DNA of 14,284 nucleotides from an uncultured Rickettsiaceae bacterium (GTDB taxonomy: Bacteria > Pseudomonadota > Alphaproteobacteria > Rickettsiales > Rickettsiaceae): positions 1 through 14,284 of the forward strand of contig CAJQOE010000050.1 of assembly GCA_905479885.1 (NCBI GenBank), read 5' to 3'. The stretch's first letter is position 1; each line of letters begins with the position of its first letter. Position numbers and translations under genes: made by a program. Under the pieces are notes generated by a model. That model saw nothing but the letters and a program-made list of their open reading frames with translations. It searched no databases and was not told the DNA's origin. This document shows, piece by piece, positions 5,849-13,204 of this stretch.

Positions 5849-6463
5849 ATGGATAACGCAGCATTAAATTTTGAAATTAAGCGCAAGATGTTTCACCTTT
5901 GCAGCTTGATATTCCCAGTAATATATATATTCACTCCTAAAATTATTATGTGTGCCATTCTGGCTGTTATTGCCGGTATGACCCTCTACTTAGATATATC
6001 TAGGCATTATAATAAGAAAATTAAAGGGATAATAGAGAAATTTTTAGGAAAATTTTTGCGCATTGAGGAAAATAGCGGTCATTTCTCTTTAACCGGAGCT
6101 AGTTATATGGCGCTTGGTTTCTTGATAACAGGCGTATTTTTCTCGCAGGGACTGGCTATTGTTTCTTGGCTTGTGTTAATAGTTTCCGATTGTTTTGCTG
6201 CTGTGATTGGCATGAAGTTTGGTTACCCCTTGTTTAATGGTAAGTCTTATGCTGGCGTGATTACATTTTTTGTATCTGCAGTATTCATAAGTATAATGAC
6301 ATATTTTACTGTCGGATATAGCACTAATTTTTTTATTATTTTGATAAGTTCATTCTTGACTACATTAGTTGAATTTTTTTCTAAGCAGATAAAGATCAAT
6401 GATAATTTATCAATTCCTTTAACTTATTCATTATCTACAGTAATTCTTGGATTCATTTTATAA
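5849..6463 (+). CDS. Diacylglycerol/polyprenol (dolichol)-kinase-family membrane protein
   Basis: This 204-residue membrane protein belongs to the SEC59/VTE5-like polyprenol/phytol/dolichol kinase group (COG0170 type). Landmarks, numbered from the ATG at 5849, are EIKRKMFHL near the N-terminus (8-16), SLTGASYMALGF after the first membrane pair, then VSDCFAAVIGMKFG, KSYAG, and TTLVEFFSKQIKINDNLSIPL near the end. The D-x-x-A...G and N-D-N-L-x-x-P blocks are the family's conserved sites. Members phosphorylate long-chain alcohols with CTP, feeding lipid carrier or prenyl salvage; the substrate here is unknown. A longer reading from TTG at 5822 is disfavoured because it would start upstream of the predicted RNA start. 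It is the first gene of the operon and ends 4 bases before dnaG. Confidence 0.8.
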   Translation: MDNAALNFEIKRKMFHLCSLIFPVIYIFTPKIIMCAILAVIAGMTLYLDISRHYNKKIKGIIEKFLGKFLRIEENSGHFSLTGASYMALGFLITGVFFSQGLAIVSWLVLIVSDCFAAVIGMKFGYPLFNGKSYAGVITFFVSAVFISIMTYFTVGYSTNFFIILISSFLTTLVEFFSKQIKINDNLSIPLTYSLSTVILGFIL

Positions 6464-6467
6464 TATC

Positions 6468-8252
6468 ATGAAAATTCCATTAGAGTTTTATAATCATATT
6501 CGGGACACTGTGCGTGTTTCAGATATAGTGCGTCAAAGGTTAGTTCTCGCAAGAAAGGGTGGGGAGTATTTGGGGATCTGTCCCTTTCATGATGAAAAAT
6601 CTCCATCATTTACAGTGAACGATGCAAAAAAATTCTATCATTGTTTTGGTTGTAGCGCGCATGGTGATGTAATACGTTTTGTTTCAGAGACTAATGGTAT
6701 TAGCTATAAAGAATCTGCAGTAAAAATTGCTGGTGAGAATGGAATTGAGCTACCAAAAATGTCAGCTGCTGAGGAGCAGAGATATGAAGAGGCAGATCAC
6801 ATTTATAAAATACTGGAACTAGCAGCTCAATTTTTTATTAGTAAATTGACGGAAGATTCTAAGAAGTATTTAGTTAAAAGAGGAGTGAGCATAGATTCTA
6901 TAGGAAATTTTGCAATTGGTTACTCTCCTGGAGATGGTGAGTTAGAAAGATTTTTTGCAAAAAAATCAATCCCTTTAAAAGATTTATTAAAATCGGGCTT
7001 AGTGGGGCGCAAGGATGATGGTAGGATATACGAGATATTTAATAAAAGGATTATGTTTCCAATTAAAAATACCTATAACAAGATAGTAGGTTTTGGAGGC
7101 AGAGCAGTTGGTGATATTATGCCAAAATACATTAATTCTCCAGAGACTATGGTCTTTAAAAAGGGCGAAGTAATGTATGGAGAAAATATAGCAACTGGAT
7201 ATTCTTATAAAGATAATTATTCTATCGTTGTTGAAGGGTATATGGACGTAATAGCATTACATCAAGCTGGATTCAAACAGGCAGTAGCAAGCCTTGGTAC
7301 GGCGGTGACAGATAAGCACATACAAAAATTATGGCGCTCAGGAGATGAAATTATAGCATGTTTAGATGGTGATAGCGCTGGCCTAAGGGCTAGTGCTAGA
7401 ATGATAGACATGGCATTGCCATATATTACAGCAAATAAATCAATATCCTTCGTTGAGTTGCCCGCCGGGTTGGATCCGGATGATTTAATTAAAGCCAGTG
7501 GCCCTAAGGCCTTTAGTAAGATATTATCTCAGCGGCTCGGATTATCTGAAATGATATGGAAAAATGAATATGCAGGTAAAGATTTTAAAACAGCAGAAGC
7601 AAGAGCTGCCTTAGAGCAAAAATTAAATGAATATTGTGGTAATATAGAAGATAAATCTTTGCAGTCTAACTTCAAACGTTATTTTAAAGACATGACTTGG
7701 AATAGTTTGATTCGCAAAAAAGCAGCTGGCAAAAATCATGAAACTATTAGTAAAGAGCTGGTTGCTGCCAAAGAATATTCGGAAATCGAGGTGTTGGAAT
7801 ATTCTATTTGCGCGTTTTTGATTAAATACCCTGATATTATAAATGATATAGAGTTTAAAGAATTTATCTTTGAACTTGAATTAAAAGATCAAAAGCTGAA
7901 TGATTTTAAACTGGCAATTTTAGACATTGTTGAGCACGCTGAAGGCTTATTAGCTGCATTGATAGATAATAAGATAAAAAATACTATCTTTTGTGATACT
8001 TATTTAGTATTATCTAGCCCTGATGTTCTGTTTTTAGATCTAGCTTTTTTGAATAAAAATAGCGTAGAGCCAGGACGGGTCTTTGAGTGGTTGTGTAAGA
8101 AGCATTATTTGTTGCTCTTAAAAAAAGAGTATTTAGATGCATTGAAAGATGGAGCTGATAAAGCGCAATCTAAGTCTTCGTCGTATATTAAAGAGATTCA
8201 GAAAGTTTCCAAAGAGCTTAGTCAGTTAAGCGATAATTTTATAAATAGTTAA
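6468..8252 (+). CDS. dnaG: DNA primase
   Basis: This 594-residue protein is the usual size for DnaG. The N-terminal CHC2 zinc finger has C38, H41, C59 and C62 (CPFH...CFGC). The RNA polymerase basic motif KYINSPET lies at about 220-227. The Toprim catalytic core has E256 and D260 in EGYMD and D300 and D302 in DGDSAG, all intact. The less conserved C-terminal part, from about residue 410, would bind the DnaB helicase. DnaG makes RNA primers for Okazaki fragments at the replication fork. The ATG at 6468 is preferred over an in-frame TTG at 6447, because the protein then begins MKIPLEFYNHIRDTV like other alphaproteobacterial primases and does not overlap the preceding gene. It lies immediately upstream of rpoD, as in many proteobacteria. 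Confidence 0.96.
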   Translation: MKIPLEFYNHIRDTVRVSDIVRQRLVLARKGGEYLGICPFHDEKSPSFTVNDAKKFYHCFGCSAHGDVIRFVSETNGISYKESAVKIAGENGIELPKMSAAEEQRYEEADHIYKILELAAQFFISKLTEDSKKYLVKRGVSIDSIGNFAIGYSPGDGELERFFAKKSIPLKDLLKSGLVGRKDDGRIYEIFNKRIMFPIKNTYNKIVGFGGRAVGDIMPKYINSPETMVFKKGEVMYGENIATGYSYKDNYSIVVEGYMDVIALHQAGFKQAVASLGTAVTDKHIQKLWRSGDEIIACLDGDSAGLRASARMIDMALPYITANKSISFVELPAGLDPDDLIKASGPKAFSKILSQRLGLSEMIWKNEYAGKDFKTAEARAALEQKLNEYCGNIEDKSLQSNFKRYFKDMTWNSLIRKKAAGKNHETISKELVAAKEYSEIEVLEYSICAFLIKYPDIINDIEFKEFIFELELKDQKLNDFKLAILDIVEHAEGLLAALIDNKIKNTIFCDTYLVLSSPDVLFLDLAFLNKNSVEPGRVFEWLCKKHYLLLLKKEYLDALKDGADKAQSKSSSYIKEIQKVSKELSQLSDNFINS

Positions 8253-8283
8253 GCGATAAACATACCATTTAGCAAAAATACCT

Positions 8284-10209
8284 ATGACAACAAAAACAAC
8301 AAAAAGTACTATATCAGAAGCAGATGAAAAAAGCCTTGATAACCTAGTTTCTAAAGGTAAAAAGAAAGGATTCGTTACTTATGATGAGTTAAATAAGTCT
8401 ATTTCTGCAACCAAGCAACTTTCAGTCGATGACCTTGAAAATGCAATTTCAAAATTCTCTGAAGCTGGTATTGATATTATAGAAGATGAAGATGAAGATA
8501 TAAAACTTGATATCAATATTAATGAAGAGCTAACGGTGTCGAGCCGTTCAGTGGATTTTGACGATGAAGGGGAATCTTCAACACCAGATGCAGAAAATAT
8601 AGGTTCTACTGATGATCCCGTACGGTTATATTTGCGCGATATGGGCGGAGTTGAGCTGCTATCACGTGAAAATGAAATTGAAATAGCTAAGCGTATTGAT
8701 GCTGGAAAAGAGCTAATGCTTAACTCGCTTTGCGAAAGTCCTTTGGCTATGAAGCGCTTTATTAAATGGTTTGAAGATTTAGTAAATGAAAAGATCATGC
8801 TAAGAGATTTGATTGATCTTGATGCAAATATAGCTACGGAAGAGGTGATGAGCGTGGACGCGGATGATGAAGATGATTCTATCGATGACTCTTCTGATAA
8901 CGATCAAGAAGAAGAGGAAACTACATCTCTATCAATTTCTGCTATGGAAGCGGAATTACTACCGTCTATTACTGATAAGATGGAATATATTGCTCAAATT
9001 TGCGACAAGATTTTGCAAGAAGCAAAAAAGCATTGTAGCGGTAAATTAAGAGGGACTCCTCTAAAAGAGAACAAAAAATATTCAGAGAACCTTGCAATTT
9101 TGGTTGAAGAAGTTTCAGCAATACATTTTAGTATTAAGCGTGTTGAAGAGATGCTTGTAGATATTTATGATGTAAATAAGAGTTTAGTTGCTCAGGAAAC
9201 TCAATTATTGCAATTGGCAGAAAGCCATAAAGTAACTAGGGTTAGCTTCTTAAAAGAATATGCAGGAGCAGATATTGGTCCTGCATGGCTTGAAAAGGTT
9301 GGGAAGAAAAAGGAAGCTGTGTGGAAAAAATTCTTAAGCGAAGAAGCTGGAGCTATTGATAAGCTGTTCAAAGAATTACGTGTGATGGAAGAAGAAAAAA
9401 TGGGTCTTACCGTTGCAGAATTTAAACGCGTGGTGAATGCTATTCAGCAAGGCGAAAGACAAGCGACTAGAGCCAAAAAAGAAATGATCGAAGCAAATTT
9501 ACGTTTGGTAATATCAATTGCAAAAAAATATGCAAATCGTGGTTTGCAATTCCTGGATTTAATTCAGGAAGGCAATATCGGCCTAATGAAAGCGGTGGAT
9601 AAATTTGAATATAGTCGTGGTTTCAAATTTTCTACATATGCAACTTGGTGGATACGTCAGGCAATTACCAGATCGATTGCAGATCAAGCTAGGACAATTC
9701 GTATTCCCGTACATATGATTGAAACGATCAATAAAATCATTCGTACTACTCGCCAAATGATGGGTGAACTTGGTTACGAGCCAACTCCAGCTGAAATAGC
9801 TGCGCGTTTATCTATGCCACTTGATAGAGTGAGAAAAGTGATGAAAATCGCTAAAGAGCCAGTAAGCCTTGAAAACCCAGTAGGGGATGAGGATGGTAGT
9901 TACCTTGGTGATTTTATTGAAGATAAAAATGCAGTACTGCCAAGCGAAGCAGCTTTTCAATCTAATTTACGTGAAACTACAACCAGAATCCTTTCTACCT
10001 TAACGCCTAGAGAAGAAAGAGTTCTGCGTATGAGGTTTGGTATTGGTGTAAATACGGACCATACTTTAGAAGAAGTAGGTCAGCAATTTAATGTTACTCG
10101 TGAGCGTATTCGTCAGATTGAAGCTAAAGCTTTGCGTAAGTTAAAACACCCAACAAGATCAAAGAAAATGATAAGCTTCTTAAGTGGTGGTACAAATACT
10201 ACTGGATAA
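8284..10209 (+). CDS. rpoD: Primary RNA polymerase sigma factor sigma-70
   Basis: This 641-residue protein has the full RpoD architecture. Region 1.1 is at about 8-70. An acidic linker (DEDED, then DFDDEGESS) follows, and region 1.2 is at 111-141 (DPVRLYLRDMGGVELLSREN). The long non-conserved region, about 145-390, contains an extremely acidic patch (DADDEDDSIDDSSDNDQEEEE). Region 2 holds the core and -10 binding helices (NLRLVISIAKKY, LDLIQEGNIGLMKAVDKF, FKFSTYATWWIRQAITRSI). Region 3 includes GDEDGSYLGDFIED, and region 4 has the -35 helix-turn-helix (LEEVGQQFNVTRERIRQIEAKALRKLKHP). It directs housekeeping transcription, including the TTGACA/TATAAT promoters seen elsewhere in the window. It follows dnaG by 31 bases with no Shine-Dalgarno site and is followed after 6 bases by truA. 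Confidence 0.97.
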   Translation: MTTKTTKSTISEADEKSLDNLVSKGKKKGFVTYDELNKSISATKQLSVDDLENAISKFSEAGIDIIEDEDEDIKLDININEELTVSSRSVDFDDEGESSTPDAENIGSTDDPVRLYLRDMGGVELLSRENEIEIAKRIDAGKELMLNSLCESPLAMKRFIKWFEDLVNEKIMLRDLIDLDANIATEEVMSVDADDEDDSIDDSSDNDQEEEETTSLSISAMEAELLPSITDKMEYIAQICDKILQEAKKHCSGKLRGTPLKENKKYSENLAILVEEVSAIHFSIKRVEEMLVDIYDVNKSLVAQETQLLQLAESHKVTRVSFLKEYAGADIGPAWLEKVGKKKEAVWKKFLSEEAGAIDKLFKELRVMEEEKMGLTVAEFKRVVNAIQQGERQATRAKKEMIEANLRLVISIAKKYANRGLQFLDLIQEGNIGLMKAVDKFEYSRGFKFSTYATWWIRQAITRSIADQARTIRIPVHMIETINKIIRTTRQMMGELGYEPTPAEIAARLSMPLDRVRKVMKIAKEPVSLENPVGDEDGSYLGDFIEDKNAVLPSEAAFQSNLRETTTRILSTLTPREERVLRMRFGIGVNTDHTLEEVGQQFNVTRERIRQIEAKALRKLKHPTRSKKMISFLSGGTNTTG

Positions 10210-10215
10210 GTAGAA

Positions 10216-10953
10216 GTGTATAGATACAAGCTTACTTTAGAATATTTAGGTGCTGGTTATTGCGGTTGGCAGAGACAAAAAGAGTCTTTGTCACTGCAGC
10301 AAGTTATTGAAGAAGCCATTTTTAGTTTTAGCAAAATAAAAGTTACATTAGTGGTAGCTGGTCGCACCGACTCTGGTGTTAATGCTTATGGCCAGGTGGT
10401 ACATTTTGATCTTGAGGACTATTATGACCCAAGGCGTCTTATGCATTCAATTAATCATTTTGTACGTCCTCATACGATCGGCGTTGTCGCAGCTGAAATA
10501 GTAGATCCAGAATTTAATGCTAGATTTTCCGCCAAAGCTAGACATTATGTTTACAAAATTCTCAATCGTGATGCAATTAACGTAATTAATAAAGGTCTGC
10601 AAACGCCTATAAGGCATAAATTAGATGTAGACGCTATGCAAAAAGCTGCAACCTATCTGCTAGGCTATCATGATTTTACGTCTTTTCGTGCAAGTGAGTG
10701 TCAGTCTAAGTCTCCTATGAAAACTATTGATAAAATAGAAATAATTAAATATGGGGATACTATTGAAGTGCATGTATCGGCGTTGTCTTTTTTACATCAC
10801 ATGGTACGCAACATTGTTGGTAGTTTATTGATGATAGGTAATGGCACTTGGCCACCTGAAAAAATGCAAGAAATATTAATAGCAAAGGATAGAAAAGTTG
10901 CAGGTCCAACAGCGCCACCAGAAGGGTTATATTTCCTTAAAATTGATTATTAA
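10216..10953 (+). CDS. truA: tRNA pseudouridine(38-40) synthase
   Basis: This 245-residue protein is the usual TruA length. The conserved start RYKLTLEYLGAGYCGWQRQ is followed by the catalytic motif AGRTDSGVNA with nucleophile D52. Further conserved blocks are FNARFSAKARHYVYKI (about 97-112), YLLGYHDFTSFRA (147-159) and FLHHMVRNIVGSLL (about 193-206). TruA converts uridines at positions 38-40 of the tRNA anticodon stem-loop to pseudouridine, supporting reading-frame maintenance. The start is GTG at 10216, 6 bases after the rpoD stop. The sequence just before it (TAAGTAGAA) is a weak ribosome binding site, so translational coupling to rpoD is likely. Confidence 0.95.
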   Translation: MYRYKLTLEYLGAGYCGWQRQKESLSLQQVIEEAIFSFSKIKVTLVVAGRTDSGVNAYGQVVHFDLEDYYDPRRLMHSINHFVRPHTIGVVAAEIVDPEFNARFSAKARHYVYKILNRDAINVINKGLQTPIRHKLDVDAMQKAATYLLGYHDFTSFRASECQSKSPMKTIDKIEIIKYGDTIEVHVSALSFLHHMVRNIVGSLLMIGNGTWPPEKMQEILIAKDRKVAGPTAPPEGLYFLKIDY

Positions 10954-10955
10954 GC

Positions 10956-11810
10956 ATGCAAATAAGAGAAGCATTAAAGTTTGCAATTGTTCAATTGAGC
11001 AATAGCTCTACACCTAGCCTTGATGCAAGGTTATTGCTTGGGTTTGCAATGAACATGACATATGAGCAATTATTGTTAAATTACGATCAAAGCCTTTCTC
11101 AAATTGCAGAAGACGAGTTTTTAAAGTTAATTGACCGGCGCCAAAATATGGAGCCAATTGCTTATATATTAGGTAAGCAGGAATTTTATGGTCTAGAGCT
11201 TATAGTGAATGACGCGGTGCTTATACCACGACCTGATACTGAATTATTAATTGATGTAATGTTAGATCAATGTAGTAGTTCTATGAGTGAAGAGGTTACA
11301 ATTCTAGAACTAGGCACGGGTAGCGGCGCTATTGCTATTGCTCTAGCACATTCTATTATCACGGCAGCAATCACAGCATTGGATATTAGCGACGCTGCCT
11401 TAGAAATAGCGCGAATAAATGCAAAGACGCATAATGTTGTAGAGCAGATAAAATTTATCCAGAGTGATTGGTATCAGAATCTGGGATCAGAAAAATACGA
11501 TTATATTATAAGTAATCCTCCATATATAGCATATGAAGAGCAAGAGCATATGTCGGAAGCGACTCGTAGATTTGAACCAGAGCTTGCTTTATATGCAGCA
11601 GATAATGGTTTGGTAAATTATAAAACTATTATTGCATCCGCTAGTAAATATTTAAAGCCCAAGGGAAAATTATTATTAGAAATTGGTTATTTGCAAAAAG
11701 AAATGTTATTTGAAATATTGCAGCAACATGATTTTAATACATACAAGGTACATACTGATTTAGCGGGGCGCGATAGGGTTATTGTGGCTACACGTGAGAC
11801 ATGTTGCTAA
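10956..11810 (+). CDS. prmC: Peptide chain release factor N5-glutamine methyltransferase
   Basis: This 284-residue protein has the PrmC/HemK layout. A helical N-terminal release-factor-binding domain covers about residues 1-80 and ends in PIAYILGKQEFYGL, followed by VLIPRPDTELL (88-98). The S-adenosylmethionine motif LELGTGSGAIA is at 117-127. The catalytic NPPY motif (187-190) places the target glutamine amide. The enzyme methylates the glutamine of the GGQ motif in release factors RF1 and RF2, raising termination efficiency. Only 2 bases separate its ATG from the truA stop, so it ends the long plus-strand operon. A short hairpin, ACTTTT/AAAAGT (11816-11834), follows it but is too weak to call a terminator. 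In many bacteria prmC lies next to prfA; here prfA is not in view. Confidence 0.95.
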   Translation: MQIREALKFAIVQLSNSSTPSLDARLLLGFAMNMTYEQLLLNYDQSLSQIAEDEFLKLIDRRQNMEPIAYILGKQEFYGLELIVNDAVLIPRPDTELLIDVMLDQCSSSMSEEVTILELGTGSGAIAIALAHSIITAAITALDISDAALEIARINAKTHNVVEQIKFIQSDWYQNLGSEKYDYIISNPPYIAYEEQEHMSEATRRFEPELALYAADNGLVNYKTIIASASKYLKPKGKLLLEIGYLQKEMLFEILQQHDFNTYKVHTDLAGRDRVIVATRETCC

Positions 11811-11911
11811 AATACACTTTTTCCTCTCAAAAGTAATAATTGTAATGAAGCTATATAACAAAGATCTACTAGATTATCTCGTATTAATTTACAGTGATAG
11901 TGTGTAGAACC

Positions 11912-11941
11912 TTGAATATTTAGTATTCTAGCTTCTATTTT
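11912..11941 (+). promoter_or_regulatory. Weak candidate promoter of the bufferin-type precursor gene
   Basis: TTGAAT (11912-11917), 18 bases, TATTTT (11936-11941) would start RNA near 11948, leaving a leader of about 22 bases before the ATG at 11970. Each box matches the consensus at four of six positions. A small inverted repeat, GAATA/TATTC (11914-11927), overlaps the -35 and could be an operator. Other AT-rich pairs can be drawn nearby. Confidence 0.3.
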
Positions 11942-11969
11942 GTTTATATAAAAAAAATTTGGTAAAATT

Positions 11970-12284
11970 ATGAGTAGATCAAAGTTATTAGCCACTGCAT
12001 TTGCAGCGGTAGCCTTTTCATTCACTGGCGCGCAAGCAGATGGCAGCGAAGGAATGGAAAAATGTAAAGTAGTTGATGAAAACGGTAACGGTCTAATTAA
12101 GGAGCATATGGCGAATTGTTCTACTGCAAACAATTCTTGTGCAGCTCATAATAAAGCCGCTGATGCTGAAGCATGGATTCTAGTTCCTACAGGCGAGTGT
12201 GATAAAATCAACAAAGGTGACTTTAGCGGAGTTTCAGACGAAATTAAAGATAAAATCGTAATGGATGATACTACATCTGAATAG
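11970..12284 (+). CDS. bufA1: BufA1-like (DUF2282) secreted bufferin-type precursor peptide
   Basis: This 104-residue protein has a Sec signal peptide at about residues 1-23 (basic start, hydrophobic core, likely cleavage after AQA). The mature part has four cysteines (C32, C50, C57, C77) in the DUF2282 pattern: MEKC, NC, SCAAH, then AWILVPTGEC with DKINKG after the last. DUF2282 proteins are RiPP precursors of the bufferin type. In Caulobacter such precursors are modified by a DUF692 enzyme on cysteines and bind copper in the periplasm. The DUF692 and DUF2063 partners follow here. Two features are unusual as I remember the family: 17 residues between the first two cysteines (KVVDENGNGLIKEHMAN) instead of about 10, and an acidic C-terminal tail (84-104). 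Which cysteines are modified cannot be read from sequence. Confidence 0.85.
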   Translation: MSRSKLLATAFAAVAFSFTGAQADGSEGMEKCKVVDENGNGLIKEHMANCSTANNSCAAHNKAADAEAWILVPTGECDKINKGDFSGVSDEIKDKIVMDDTTSE

Positions 12285-12304
12285 TAGTCTTTAGTATTTC
12301 ATTT

Positions 12305-12358
12305 TATAAGCTCAGAGTTTGGTAATTTAATCAGGCTCTGAGCTTATATTTTTAATTT
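12305..12358 (+). terminator. Strong terminator or attenuator between bufA1 and bufB
   Basis: A perfect 13-bp stem (12305-12317 with 12336-12348, core AAGCTCAGAG/CTCTGAGCTT) closes an 18-base loop and is followed by T-rich TTTTTAATTTT. It lies 20 bases after the bufA1 stop and 22 bases before the bufB ATG. As an incomplete terminator it would make precursor mRNA exceed enzyme mRNA. As a 3' end structure it would also stabilise the short precursor transcript. Confidence 0.75.
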
Positions 12359-12370
12359 TAAGTACACTTT

Positions 12371-13201
12371 ATGTCTAATCAATTAATCGGGATCGGCCTC
12401 AGACATTCGCATATAGAACAATTTGCAGCTCAGAAACCTAATATTGGGTGGGTTGAGGTGCATAGCGAGAATTACTTAACGCGTGGCGGCCCAGCTTTCG
12501 AGAAATTATTAGAAATTCGTCAAAATTATCCCATAAGTTTGCATGGCATTGGTATGTCTCTTGGATCTGCAGATGGTCTAGACGATGCGCACCTTAAACA
12601 AGTAAAAGATTTGATAGATGCGCTAGATCCTTTTATGGTATCAGATCATTTATCTTGGAATACTATAGCAGATATATTCTTGCCAGATTTATTGCCTACC
12701 CCTTTTAATAAGGAAGCGCTAGAGATTTTCGTACAGAATGTTTCTATCGCGCAGGATAGATTTAAACAACAAATTTTATTAGAGAATCCTTCGACTTATT
12801 TTGAGTTTGTTGATTCTACTTATTCAGAAGCAGAATTTTTAAATGTTTTATCAGAAAGAACAGGTGCTGGAATAGTGCTTGACATGAACAATGTATATAT
12901 ATCTGGATTAAATAACGGTTGGTCAGCTGAACAATATATTAATGATATTAATATAAATATAGTGAAAGAAATACACGTATCTGGACATTCAGTAAAACCC
13001 ATTTTAGGCAAAGGTTCGTTATATCTTGATTCGCATGATACGCGTGTATGTGATGCGGTATGGGAGCTGTATAGAAAAGCGTTATTAAGATTTGGCAAAG
13101 TGCCAACTATGGTTGAATGGGATGTCAATCTACCAGAGTTAGGAATTTTATTGGAAGAAGCGCAAAAGATTAATTATGCATGGATGAACTCCCAGAGGTA
13201 A
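12371..13201 (+). CDS. bufB: MNIO-family (DUF692) multinuclear iron enzyme, bufferin peptide maturase
   Basis: This 276-residue TIM-barrel protein is the normal length for DUF692. The metal and catalytic positions typical of MNIO enzymes are present: E29 and H31 in VEVHSENYL, H58 in SLHGIGMSLG, D92 and H93 in VSDHLSW, E138 and N139 in LLENPSTY, D171 and N173/N174 in VLDMNNVYIS, H202 and H206 in EIHVSGHS, H222 and D223 in DSHDTRV, and E249 and D251 in MVEWD. MNIO enzymes use two or three iron ions and oxygen to rearrange cysteines of a precursor peptide; MbnB forms oxazolone-thioamides, and bufferin-type enzymes form thiooxazoles. Its substrate is presumably the product of bufA1 just upstream. 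No Shine-Dalgarno sequence precedes the ATG. It is followed by bufC after 3 bases. Confidence 0.92.
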   Translation: MSNQLIGIGLRHSHIEQFAAQKPNIGWVEVHSENYLTRGGPAFEKLLEIRQNYPISLHGIGMSLGSADGLDDAHLKQVKDLIDALDPFMVSDHLSWNTIADIFLPDLLPTPFNKEALEIFVQNVSIAQDRFKQQILLENPSTYFEFVDSTYSEAEFLNVLSERTGAGIVLDMNNVYISGLNNGWSAEQYINDININIVKEIHVSGHSVKPILGKGSLYLDSHDTRVCDAVWELYRKALLRFGKVPTMVEWDVNLPELGILLEEAQKINYAWMNSQR

Positions 13202-13204
13202 TGC

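Noticed and set aside
6447..6467. TTG start for dnaG overlapping the upstream gene
   Set aside because: The ATG at 6468 gives the conserved primase N-terminus, and the extra seven residues match nothing in the family.
8379..8798. 139-codon open frame on the minus strand inside rpoD
   Set aside because: It is antisense to the acidic N-terminal part of rpoD. Its Ser-rich product is the usual mirror of Asp/Glu-rich codons, with no promoter or ribosome binding site.
11816..11834. Hairpin ACTTTT/AAAAGT after prmC as an intrinsic terminator
   Set aside because: Only 6 bp, almost all A-T, and no T run follows; it would be too weak.
11940..11968. TTGTTT-17-TAAAAT as the bufA1 promoter
   Set aside because: It would start RNA near 11975, inside the coding sequence and downstream of the ATG at 11970. 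The signal peptide requires that ATG, so this pair is probably chance in AT-rich DNA.
11807..12133. 108-codon minus-strand frame opposite bufA1 and its upstream region
   Set aside because: It overlaps the clearly recognisable signal peptide and first cysteines of bufA1, and its composition gives no coherent protein.
12820..13128. 102-codon minus-strand frame inside bufB
   Set aside because: It is a shadow of a well-supported gene with conserved catalytic residues; no family resemblance.
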